Shown: positions 1 to 5,221, counted from the first letter of the stretch. The stretch is 5,221 nucleotides of DNA from Bacteroidales bacterium (GCA_007132395.1 SLOR01000410.1:1-5221); one strand, 5' to 3'. Numbers and translations are program-made. The notes: generated by a model from the sequence alone, not told the origin.

Positions 1-22
1 CAATAAAAACAAAAACTTGATA

Positions 23-1240
23 ATGTTAAACAAGATACAGCTTCACTGGCAAATTCTCATTGCCCTGGTTTTAAGTATATTTTTTGGAATTTTGTTCCCT
101 GAACAGGTAAGACATGTGGAATGGATGGGCGATATTTTTCTTCGCACACTGCGTATGATTATCATACCTCTGATTTTCTCTTCCATTGTAGTGGGTGTAA
201 CCGGCATAGGCTCCAGCGAAAACCTCGGGCGCATGAGCCTTAAAACCATTTCCTATTACCTGATGACCAGCTTTTTCGCTATTGCCACCGGTTTGATTCT
301 GGTTAACCTGATAAAACCCGGGGTAGGTGCTGATTTGGGGTTAAGCCAAATGGTGGAAGGACTGGACGTAAGTCGCGACAGTTTCGGGCAAACCCTGATT
401 AAAATAATTCCTACAAATATCATTGATGTTATGGCACGGGGTGATTTGCCCGCTATTATCTTCTTTGCCATTTTCTTTGGCTTTTTTACCACCAAAGTAT
501 CCAAAGAGCACCGGGAGCCTATCGTAAACTTCTTTACCGGTACGTTTGAGATTATGATGAAAATCACCATGTTCGTAATTAAGTTTACACCCCTGGGGAT
601 TTTTGCCATCGTAGCCTCGCTTATCGCAGCGCATTCCGATAATTTGCTAATGATATTCGGACGATTGGGTATATATATGCTTACCGTTATAGCCGCCCTG
701 TCTATACATGCTTTTATTACACTACCACTGCTGGTCAGATTCTTGGGTCGTTCCAACCCCGTGAAACATGCCCGGGGTATGTCGGTACCTTTGCTTACGG
801 CTTTCTCTACTTCCAGCAGCAGTGCCACATTGCCCCTTACTATGGAAGCGGTTGAATTTAAAAGCGGCGTGTCCAACAAAACCACGAGTTTCGTATTGCC
901 TCTTGGTGCAACCATCAATATGGACGGTACAGCACTTTATCAATGTATTGCCGTTTTGTTTATTGCACAGGCCTATGGGGTAGAACTTACCATTGTACAG
1001 CAGCTTATGGTGATGATAACAGCTTTGCTTGCTTCCATTGGCGCAGCAGGTATTCCCATGGCCGGGCTGGTTATTATGACAATAATTCTATCAGCAGTAG
1101 GCCTGCCCCTGGAAGGTATAGGGCTGATTCTGGCCGTGGACAGGATTCTGGATATGTTTCGCACGGCAGTAAATGTGTGGAGCGATAGTTGCGGCGCCGT
1201 GATTATTGCCAAGAGTGAAGGTGAAGAATTGAATGTTTAG
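23..1240 (+). CDS. Dicarboxylate/amino acid:cation symporter (DAACS family, GltP/DctA/GltPh-like)
   Basis: Inner-membrane secondary transporter predicted to bring in glutamate, aspartate or C4-dicarboxylates with Na+ or H+. The protein is 405 aa, the usual length for the family, with hydrophobic segments throughout as expected for eight membrane helices plus two re-entrant hairpins. Family signatures appear in order: a serine-rich HP1 tip (S264-S267, followed by ATLP), NMDGTALY at 299-306 (cation site in TM7), AAGIPMAG at 341-348 (HP2 tip), and the TM8 motif with D373, D377, R380, N384 and D388. These have the same spacing as GltPh D390, D394, R397, N401 and D405. The retained arginine fits an acidic substrate. 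Where many relatives have NVTGD, this protein has NVWSD. I chose ATG 23; an in-frame TTG at 17 is less likely. The gene is complete and is followed at once by a terminator, so it ends its transcription unit. Its promoter is outside the window. The exact substrate and ion cannot be read from sequence. Confidence 0.96.
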   Translation: MLNKIQLHWQILIALVLSIFFGILFPEQVRHVEWMGDIFLRTLRMIIIPLIFSSIVVGVTGIGSSENLGRMSLKTISYYLMTSFFAIATGLILVNLIKPGVGADLGLSQMVEGLDVSRDSFGQTLIKIIPTNIIDVMARGDLPAIIFFAIFFGFFTTKVSKEHREPIVNFFTGTFEIMMKITMFVIKFTPLGIFAIVASLIAAHSDNLLMIFGRLGIYMLTVIAALSIHAFITLPLLVRFLGRSNPVKHARGMSVPLLTAFSTSSSSATLPLTMEAVEFKSGVSNKTTSFVLPLGATINMDGTALYQCIAVLFIAQAYGVELTIVQQLMVMITALLASIGAAGIPMAGLVIMTIILSAVGLPLEGIGLILAVDRILDMFRTAVNVWSDSCGAVIIAKSEGEELNV

Positions 1241-1256
1241 GACGATTTGAAAACAT

Positions 1257-1289
1257 AAAAAAAACCGGAGAGAACCTCCGGTTTTTTTT
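1257..1289. terminator. Bidirectional intrinsic terminator
   Basis: A perfect 6-bp stem, CCGGAG (1265-1270) with CTCCGG (1276-1281), encloses a 5-nt loop. Eight A (1257-1264) precede it and eight T (1282-1289) follow it. Either strand therefore gives a GC stem followed by a U run. It lies between the convergent symporter gene (stop at 1240) and lipoprotein gene (stop at 1313) and probably serves both. Confidence 0.93.
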
Positions 1290-1312
1290 ATGTAATTAGA
1301 GAACTATAAGCA

Positions 1313-1900
1313 TTAGTCGAATGTAGCGACACCTATAATTTCTTCACCGTAGTAATCCATGGTGTAGTTGATGCTGGTGACTCTTTGGGTATCACCGTTG
1401 TATGAACCGGTTCCGTTGACGGTAACATTTCCGCTAAAGAAACTTTGGGTAGGAATTGTCATAGCTGCACCATCAATTACAGCATTAACTATTATGTCGT
1501 CAAAAAAGAGCTCGTTGAATCTAAGCTCGTTAAATTCGGTGCCGCGGGTTACTACTACCGGGTAGGGACCAAATGAACCTGTATTGTCCAATTCGGTAAC
1601 AGCGTAATTACGGGCCAGCTTGTCAGCTCTTACATATACGTCTCTCTGTGCAGTTTCACCTTCGATCTGGTAGGTTGCAACATAGTGATTTACCAGTACA
1701 TTACTCCAGGCGGGGTTCCACAAAACCTGAACATCTTCTACCTTGGCACCGTCAACGGTTACTCCTGCCAAAGGATCAAACTCGTCCCCCAAATCAATTA
1801 CCGCTTCTCCGGGAACTGAAAGTGTTACATCTTTTTCACAAGCTGTGAAAATTAATGCGCCTACCATAATTACTGCTGCAAATTTTAGCCATTTTTTCAT
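1313..1900 (-). CDS. Lipoprotein with DUF5011-like Ig domain and C-terminal beta domain
   Basis: A predicted exported lipoprotein of 195 aa with no assigned function. Residues 1-20 form a signal peptide (MKKW start, hydrophobic core 7-18) ending in a lipobox-like FTAC with the acylated cysteine at C21; F at -3 is a little atypical but seen in Bacteroidota. Residues about 24-92 resemble the DUF5011 Ig-like fold: a PGEAVIDLGDEFDPLAGVTV stretch, then a conserved-looking YVATYQIEG strand and a closing RDVYVRA strand. Residues about 97-195 alternate hydrophobic and polar residues like a second all-beta domain. Its MTIPTQSF segment and following G-x-G-x-Y resemble the C-terminal domain of SusCD-associated or DUF5012-type surface lipoproteins, but no susC/susD gene lies here. 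The acidic and lysine residues just after C21 (EKD) may favour surface export; this is inference. ATG 1900 is fixed by the signal peptide. The gene is monocistronic, with its own promoter match at 1967-1974 and the shared terminator at 1257-1289. Confidence 0.88.
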   Translation of the reverse strand: MKKWLKFAAVIMVGALIFTACEKDVTLSVPGEAVIDLGDEFDPLAGVTVDGAKVEDVQVLWNPAWSNVLVNHYVATYQIEGETAQRDVYVRADKLARNYAVTELDNTGSFGPYPVVVTRGTEFNELRFNELFFDDIIVNAVIDGAAMTIPTQSFFSGNVTVNGTGSYNGDTQRVTSINYTMDYYGEEIIGVATFD

Positions 1901-1966
1901 AATGTAAAGGTTTAGTTATTTAATATTGGAAAAATTAAAAAAATAATAGATGAATTACTCTACGTG

Positions 1967-1974
1967 CAAATTTA
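1967..1974 (-). promoter_or_regulatory. Putative -7 element (TAnnTTTG) for the 1313-1900 lipoprotein gene
   Basis: The plus strand reads CAAATTTA, which is TAAATTTG on the minus strand, an exact match to the Bacteroidota -7 consensus TAnnTTTG. It would start transcription near 1960 and give a leader of about 60 nt before ATG 1900. No exact TTG -33 element is seen; TTCG (plus-strand CGAA at 1992-1995) is the nearest. The match is short and untested. Confidence 0.5.
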
Positions 1975-2002
1975 CGATTTTCCTCGTAAAACGAATTTCT
2001 TA

Positions 2003-2027
2003 TACTTTTGAAAAAAACGTATCTTTG
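2003..2027 (+). promoter_or_regulatory. Putative promoter for the 2066-2422 lipoprotein gene (two TAnnTTTG matches)
   Basis: Two exact TAnnTTTG matches occur in tandem: TACTTTTG at 2003-2010 and TATCTTTG at 2020-2027. The second would start transcription around 2034 and give a leader of about 30 nt before ATG 2066, so it is the better candidate. Its -33 region (TTTC at 1996-1999) is only an approximate match to TTG. The identical TATCTTTG octamer appears upstream of the receiver gene. An AT-rich leader without a Shine-Dalgarno sequence is normal for Bacteroidota. Confidence 0.6.
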
Positions 2028-2065
2028 TGTAAGATTAACTAATACTAACAAAAAACAAACCAACT

Positions 2066-2422
2066 ATGAGAAAGTTTTTCGGAATTTTATTTCTTGCAGG
2101 AATATTTGCTCTTACTGCCTGTGGACCAAGCCAAAAAGAACAAGCCGCTGAGCAGGCTCGCCTCGATTCAATTGCAGAAGTAGAAGAACAAGTGCGTATT
2201 GACTCTATCCAGGCTGCTCAAGCTGCCGCAAGAGCCGCTGCCGCTGCTGCTGCCGCTGCCGAAACAAAACAAGACCAAGTGCAGGAACCTACCAGACCAG
2301 CCAGAAGAGGTGAAACTACCACTACTAAAGAACAGGAAGTTGAAAGACCTGCCAGAAGAGGCGAAACAAAAGAGAAAGAAGAAGGAGAAGAAGAAAGCAG
2401 ACCTGCCAGAAGAGGTAGCTGA
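2066..2422 (+). CDS. Small lipoprotein with Ala-rich segment and three RPARRG repeats
   Basis: A predicted lipoprotein of 118 aa with no recognised function. Residues 1-18 are a signal peptide (MRKFF start) with the lipobox LTAC and lipidated C19, so about 100 residues lie outside the inner membrane. Residues 23-66 are charged, Ala-rich and probably helical. They contain a 12-residue repeat (RLDSI at 32-36, RIDSI at 44-48) and then nine consecutive alanines (57-65). Residues 67-118 are hydrophilic and probably disordered. They carry RPARRG three times (77-82, 94-99, 112-117) in a Glu/Lys/Thr-rich background, with the last copy one residue from the C-terminus. DSI/Ala-rich lipoprotein N-termini are common in Bacteroidota, but I do not recognise the RPARRG tail. 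Positive patches spaced 17-18 residues apart could bind an anionic polymer such as LPS or peptidoglycan; this is speculation. The gene has its own promoter match and terminator, so it is probably monocistronic. Confidence 0.88.
   Translation: MRKFFGILFLAGIFALTACGPSQKEQAAEQARLDSIAEVEEQVRIDSIQAAQAAARAAAAAAAAAETKQDQVQEPTRPARRGETTTTKEQEVERPARRGETKEKEEGEEESRPARRGS
2294..2416 (+). repeat. Three in-gene copies of a 17-nt repeat encoding RPARRG
   Basis: The sequence AGACCWGCCAGAAGAGG occurs at 2294-2310, 2345-2361 and 2399-2415. Copies two and three are identical and copy one differs at one base. The start-to-start periods are 51 and 54 nt, so all copies stay in frame. Conservation at wobble positions suggests recent in-gene duplication or continuing homogenisation. 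Confidence 0.85.
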
Positions 2423-2448
2423 TGCTAAATTATATCTAATGCATAAGG

Positions 2449-2483
2449 GAGGTTGTTTCGTGTTTGAAACAGCCTCTTTTTTT
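2449..2483 (+). terminator. Intrinsic terminator of the RPARRG lipoprotein gene
   Basis: An 11-bp stem, GAGGTTGTTTC (2449-2459) with GAAACAGCCTC (2466-2476) and one G-T wobble, has a 6-nt loop and is followed by seven T (2477-2483). It begins 26 nt after the stop codon at 2422. The T-tract overlaps the last bases of the convergent receiver gene, whose stop lies at 2482-2484. There is no matching U run in the opposite direction, so it is probably one-way. Confidence 0.9.
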
Positions 2484-2853
2484 ATTTTATCCCCAGGGCC
2501 TGCATGGCTGCACTGAGCTTTTCGGGGCTTATGGGTTTACTTATAAACCCGCTGAAACCCGTACTTTCCCATTGAGTAATTATATCATCCCATTCATGTG
2601 CCGTAATGGCCAGGATTGGGATGTTCCTTTTTTTGGGGTCGCTGAGGTGCTTGCGTATATAGCGGGTGGTTTCCAGCCCGTTCATTACGGGCATTTCAAT
2701 ATCCATTAATATCAAATCAAAACTTTCCTCATTGAGTTTTTTTATGGCCTCATTTCCATTGGCAGCCTCACGATATGTATAACCCATGGACTTTACAGCA
2801 ATGCTGATTTGTATTCGGCTTGTAATCATATCGTCTGTTATGAGGATGTGCAT
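2482..2853 (-). CDS. Single-domain response regulator (CheY-like receiver)
   Basis: A cytoplasmic phospho-acceptor protein of 123 aa made of one receiver domain with no output domain. All key residues are present: the Mg2+-binding acidic pair D7-D8, phospho-acceptor D51 in the LILMDIEMPVMNG block, the switch threonine T84 (in AITAH), and K106 followed by P107. An aliphatic residue, I104, occupies the usual Tyr/Phe switch position in GFISKP. The sequence style (MPVMNGLETTRYIR) is that of receivers fed by hybrid or PAS histidine kinases. ATG 2853 places the first beta strand (HILITDD) exactly where it should be. No kinase is visible nearby. The gene is divergent from the genes at 3091 and 3421, and the latter encodes a protein with CheZ-like motifs that could act on this regulator. 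With no DNA-binding domain, it must signal by protein contact or phosphotransfer. Confidence 0.95.
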   Translation of the reverse strand: MHILITDDMITSRIQISIAVKSMGYTYREAANGNEAIKKLNEESFDLILMDIEMPVMNGLETTRYIRKHLSDPKKRNIPILAITAHEWDDIITQWESTGFSGFISKPISPEKLSAAMQALGIK

Positions 2854-2899
2854 AAGTTTTTCGGGGGTAAATGCCGGATTACATAAAATAAAAGCTTGC

Positions 2900-2907
2900 C
2901 AAAGATA
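2900..2907 (-). promoter_or_regulatory. Putative -7 element (TATCTTTG) for the receiver gene
   Basis: The plus strand reads CAAAGATA, which is TATCTTTG on the minus strand, an exact TAnnTTTG match. It would give a start near 2893 and a leader of about 40 nt before ATG 2853. The -33 region falls at about 2927-2935, inside the inverted repeat at 2918-2943, so a protein bound there could block transcription. This is motif matching only. Confidence 0.55.
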
Positions 2908-2917
2908 TGTGATTATG

Positions 2918-2943
2918 CGGAATTTCGGAAAAACGAAATTTCG
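2918..2943. repeat. Inverted repeat / palindrome upstream of the receiver gene
   Basis: CGGAATTTCG (2918-2927) pairs with CGAAATTTCG (2934-2943) over 10 bp with one G-T wobble and a 6-nt loop of GAAAAA. The right arm is itself a perfect 10-bp palindrome. No T-tract follows on either strand, so this is not a standard terminator. Its place over the presumed -33 region of the receiver promoter suggests an operator, but no regulator is known. Confidence 0.5.
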
Positions 2944-3090
2944 AATAAGGGAAACGCTTAAAAATGAGGCTATAATTTCACGTAGTAATACTGTTTTAAA
3001 AGCCTTTCATGGGGGGTAGTTTTATCCATGAAAATACATTTTTCACCCTGCTTCATAAAAACAATCCCAACCTCAATAAATATAAGGCTT

Positions 3091-3279
3091 ATGGAACTCT
3101 GTAAAAAACAATACGAAGTAAGAATAAACCAGTTCAGAAGCAATTTTTTCAGAATAAGACTGGTGGATAAGAAAAAATCCATGGAAAAAATTGTTTTCGA
3201 AACCTTTGCCGATACCATTCCCTCCACCCGCGTAATACTGGAAAAGTATTTTTTGCTAAACACCGGAATTGTATCTTAA
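3091..3279 (+). CDS. Small hypothetical protein
   Basis: A probable 62-aa protein that I do not recognise. It begins MELCKKQYEVRINQF and is basic in its first half, with no signal peptide, membrane segment or cysteine motif. It contains a short FRIRLVDKKK stretch and a helical-looking C-terminal part (STRVILEKYFLL). Codon choice from 3091 onward looks coding, similar to the gene that follows. An in-frame ATG at 3028 would add 21 residues, but these are of unconvincing composition, so I prefer 3091. No good ribosome binding site or exact promoter decides this; TAGTTTTA at 3017-3024 is one mismatch from TAnnTTTG. The stop lies 141 nt before the long helical gene on the same strand, so co-transcription is possible. 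The opposite strand also has an open frame, but its composition looks like a shadow. Confidence 0.45.
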   Translation: MELCKKQYEVRINQFRSNFFRIRLVDKKKSMEKIVFETFADTIPSTRVILEKYFLLNTGIVS

Positions 3280-3294
3280 TTTTTCTTATGCCTA

Positions 3295-3311
3295 GGGTTG
3301 GGGTACAACCT
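3295..3311 (+). other. Small hairpin in the leader before the long helical protein gene
   Basis: GGGTTG (3295-3300) and CAACCT (3306-3311) can pair, with one wobble and a 5-nt loop. There is no U run after it, so it is not a clear terminator. The 3280-3420 gap holds this hairpin, the one at 3338-3358, and no recognisable TAnnTTTG element. Confidence 0.3.
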
Positions 3312-3337
3312 GAGTGCAGGCTTCTCCTCTGTAAGTA

Positions 3338-3364
3338 AGGTTTTATATAATAGAACCTCCGGTT
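3338..3364 (+). other. Hairpin with a competing alternative pairing
   Basis: AGGTTTTAT (3338-3346) pairs with ATAGAACCT (3350-3358) over 9 bp with one wobble and a 3-nt loop. The AACC of the right arm (3354-3357) can instead pair with GGTT (3361-3364), so the two structures exclude each other. The site lies about 60-80 nt before ATG 3421. A TATAAT hexamer falls inside it at 3346-3351, but that motif has little meaning for the Bacteroidota primary sigma factor. Confidence 0.3.
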
Positions 3365-3420
3365 ACAGAAAATCTTTCGCAAGGAATAATACATAGAGTA
3401 TATAAATAGTTGCCGAAATT

Positions 3421-5221
3421 ATGGATAAAGAAGTGAAAGCAGGACAGACGGATAAGATGCTGGAGGTTTTTTTCAGCATTGACAAGAAAATCATGGAATT
3501 GCATCAGTGCTCCTCCGATGATTTTTTGTCGCTTAACCGTAGTTTGAAAGAAAACCATGTTAAAGTAAAGTCGGCCATTGACAATATAACCAACGCTTTT
3601 GTAACCTTGGGCGAAGCCAACAACCTTTCTTCCCTGGCTTCCTTGACCGAGCATGTTACCCGGCTGCAGGAGGAGTTGCAGGGGTTCGGAACTCATTTAG
3701 ACCACAACCTGGAGAAACTTCATATTGTTGACTCCAACCTGGGGTTGATGCAGGTCCCATTCCATAATTTCCGGCAGAACCTGGCCAGTCTTAAACTGCT
3801 GCTTTCAAATGTTAAACTTACCAATACGTTCAGAGATCGCAGCCTGCAGAGCTTCTCTGATGAAGAGGCTTCGCGCATCGATGCGGTTATAAACAAGGTG
3901 AAAGAGAGTTGTCCTGTTTTTGAAGAGAATATTTTTAATATGCAAAAGCATGTAAAAAGTATTTTTCTCGATTTTACTGACCTTAAGGACCTTGTGGTTA
4001 TGCAGCTGGCCAATCAGCTGGCCGACCTTAGAAAAGAAATTGAAATTGTTGAAAGGCACAACCGCGGGGTGCTAAAGAATAAGGCAAAGGTGGAAAAGCT
4101 TGCAGGCAACTGCAAGCAGCATGTGGATACCATTATCACCAATCTTCAGTACCACGATATTATCCGGCAGAAGATGGAGCATGTGCAGGAAACCCACCAT
4201 CTTATCATTCGTGAATTGCAAAATGCAGAAAACAATTCAGAAAAATTTTCTGAGCTGCCTTTTTTGCAGCAAATACCTCAGGTTACCGAGATTCAAACTG
4301 CACAGTTGCTGCATACAAACAAAGAGTATCAGGATGCCATTGAGCGGATTACCAGCCGTATGATTGATATTGCTTCTGAAATGAGTGCAATGGCCGGCAT
4401 GTGCAAATCCATGAACATTTTTGATAACAGGGGCGGAATATTCAGCCGCGAAACACTGGGGGTATCTTTCAGGAATATTGTAAAAGAAAGTGAACAAAGC
4501 CTCATGAAGTTTAATCATCTGGCAGATGAAGTTTCATTGGTGCAAAAGGTGGTCTTTGTGCTCATTGACCGTTTCAGAGATCTCGAAATGATAGAAAATG
4601 CTATAGAGCAAAGGATTATTGATAAAATTAACTTCAACAATCTGCTTTTGAGCGAAGAAAAGGATACCGCCACACAGGCTCAGCAAATTCTTATGGTATA
4701 TGCCGGCAATCATTTTGAGAAGAATAAAATCAGTACCCTCTTTGAGGGCACAAAAGAGCATATGAGCAACTGTGCCATTCAAAATGACAAATACAAAAAG
4801 GAGGTAAACGGCCTTGAAACCATTCATATGCATTTGGAGGCCGCCATTGGCCATTTCGAATTAGTGGAAGAAAACCTTGCTTTCCTTGATAATGCCCGGA
4901 GTCATATTGCCACCAACAGCAAAATGGTAGAGCATTCGCACCGCGAGGTGGTAAAAAATGTAAAATACTACGATTTTTTCGAGCAAACGATAGATGAATT
5001 AATTGGCAAGTTTGAAAAAATCAACTCCATGGTAAAAGATCCTGAAAACCCACGGCCCGATTCTGCCAGCAAGAAGCACAGCCTGGAGCAAATGGAAAAG
5101 TATTACACCATGAAGTCGGAAAGGATGATACATAAGCAGGCATTGTTCAACACCAAAAAGAGCGAGGGGGCGGATGTATGTTATGATATTTCGGGCAAGG
5201 ACGCAGAAGGCAAAGGAAACG
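3421..5221 (+). CDS. Long helical cytoplasmic protein with two CheZ-like DxxxQ motifs (3' end outside window)
   Basis: Open from ATG 3421 to the window edge: 600 complete codons and one extra base, so the C-terminus is missing. An in-frame TAA at 3403-3405 leaves no upstream ATG. The sequence is almost wholly helix-forming, rich in Glu, Lys, Leu, Asn and His, with heptad-like hydrophobic spacing and no signal peptide or membrane segment. At 241-255 it reads NLQYHDIIRQKMEHV and at 513-527 NVKYYDFFEQTIDEL. Both fit N-x-x-Y-x-D-h-h-x-Q followed by an amphipathic helix, placing D246/Q250 and D518/Q522 in DxxxQ motifs. In CheZ, D143 and Q147 of such a motif dephosphorylate CheY-P. A linker at about 268-290 separates two halves of about 250 residues, suggesting a duplicated or fused module. 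Residues 535-600 are a charged, probably flexible tail. It is much longer than CheZ (about 210 aa). It could instead be an MCP-like scaffold. A CheY-like gene lies divergently upstream. The frame is certain, the function is inference. Confidence 0.85.
   Translation, partial: MDKEVKAGQTDKMLEVFFSIDKKIMELHQCSSDDFLSLNRSLKENHVKVKSAIDNITNAFVTLGEANNLSSLASLTEHVTRLQEELQGFGTHLDHNLEKLHIVDSNLGLMQVPFHNFRQNLASLKLLLSNVKLTNTFRDRSLQSFSDEEASRIDAVINKVKESCPVFEENIFNMQKHVKSIFLDFTDLKDLVVMQLANQLADLRKEIEIVERHNRGVLKNKAKVEKLAGNCKQHVDTIITNLQYHDIIRQKMEHVQETHHLIIRELQNAENNSEKFSELPFLQQIPQVTEIQTAQLLHTNKEYQDAIERITSRMIDIASEMSAMAGMCKSMNIFDNRGGIFSRETLGVSFRNIVKESEQSLMKFNHLADEVSLVQKVVFVLIDRFRDLEMIENAIEQRIIDKINFNNLLLSEEKDTATQAQQILMVYAGNHFEKNKISTLFEGTKEHMSNCAIQNDKYKKEVNGLETIHMHLEAAIGHFELVEENLAFLDNARSHIATNSKMVEHSHREVVKNVKYYDFFEQTIDELIGKFEKINSMVKDPENPRPDSASKKHSLEQMEKYYTMKSERMIHKQALFNTKKSEGADVCYDISGKDAEGKGN
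4098..4117 (+). repeat. Intragenic inverted repeat with GNRA-type loop
   Basis: GCTTGCAG (4098-4105) and CTGCAAGC (4110-4117) form a perfect 8-bp stem closed by GCAA, a GNRA tetraloop. It lies within the long helical gene, about 40 nt before the codons of the first DxxxQ motif. No U run follows. It may be a chance consequence of the coding sequence. Confidence 0.45.

Noticed and set aside
17..22. TTG at 17 as the symporter start
   Set aside because: ATG 23 is two codons later in frame and gives the usual N-terminus; nothing favours TTG.
1..22. A promoter or ribosome binding site before the symporter
   Set aside because: Only 22 A-rich bases are available and they contain neither a Shine-Dalgarno sequence nor a TAnnTTTG element.
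256..918. A 220-codon open frame on the minus strand inside the symporter gene
   Set aside because: It is fully antisense to a clearly recognised DAACS gene and has no family signature; long shadow frames are common opposite such genes.
2234..2260. GCN tract considered as a phase-variable microsatellite
   Set aside because: The nine Ala codons mix GCC and GCT without a long uniform repeat, and changes by whole codons would keep the frame, so on/off switching is unlikely.
2199..2516. Overlapping +1-frame reading of the RPARRG lipoprotein gene with its own LPEE repeats
   Set aside because: Its repeats simply mirror the DNA repeat of the lipoprotein frame, and it runs through the terminator at 2449-2483.
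2970..3263. Minus-strand 97-codon frame opposite the small gene
   Set aside because: The composition (rich in Ser, Leu, Phe, Tyr) looks like an antisense shadow, and the plus frame has the more natural protein sequence.
4003..4023. Direct repeat CAGCTGGCC separated by AAT
   Set aside because: It encodes QLANQLAD in a heptad-like helix; two copies of a 9-mer in coding sequence are readily explained by the repeated amino acids.
3343..4854. Several minus-strand frames of 84-117 codons opposite the long helical gene
   Set aside because: They are antisense to a continuous 600-codon frame and show no recognisable domains.

Overview
The window looks like chromosomal DNA of a Bacteroidota bacterium, perhaps of the Bacteroidales/Marinilabiliales type; this is inferred from sequence style, not from a marker gene. 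Genes lack clear Shine-Dalgarno sequences. Matches to the Bacteroidota -7 promoter element TAnnTTTG lie at sensible distances upstream of three genes. Two of the six genes encode lipoproteins with signal peptides of the Bacteroidota kind, one with a DUF5011-like Ig fold. There is no RNA gene, mobile element or CRISPR array.

Layout. (1) 23-1240 (+): a complete dicarboxylate/amino acid:cation symporter of the DAACS (GltP/DctA/GltPh) family. (2) 1257-1289: a strong bidirectional terminator shared with the convergent next gene. (3) 1313-1900 (-): a two-domain beta-rich lipoprotein. (4) 1901-2065: a divergent promoter region with TAnnTTTG elements on both strands. (5) 2066-2422 (+): a small lipoprotein with an Ala run and three RPARRG repeats, followed by a terminator. 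(6) 2482-2853 (-): a stand-alone CheY-like receiver whose stop codon overlaps the T-tract of that terminator. (7) 2854-3090: an intergenic region with a promoter match for the receiver gene and a palindrome beside it. (8) 3091-3279 (+): a probable small protein of unknown function. (9) 3280-3420: a short gap with hairpins. (10) 3421 to the window end (+): a long, helical, cytoplasmic protein, still open after 600 codons.

The most interesting part is the right half. The long protein carries two copies of a CheZ-like D-x-x-x-Q motif (D246/Q250 and D518/Q522), 272 residues apart and in matching sequence surroundings, which suggests two modules. In CheZ this motif forms the active site that dephosphorylates CheY-P. 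A single-domain receiver is encoded divergently about 570 bp away. I therefore propose, as inference, a receiver/phosphatase or receiver/scaffold pair in a non-canonical chemotaxis-like or two-component circuit. No histidine kinase is visible here. The left half (transporter and two lipoproteins) appears unrelated and consists of separate transcription units.
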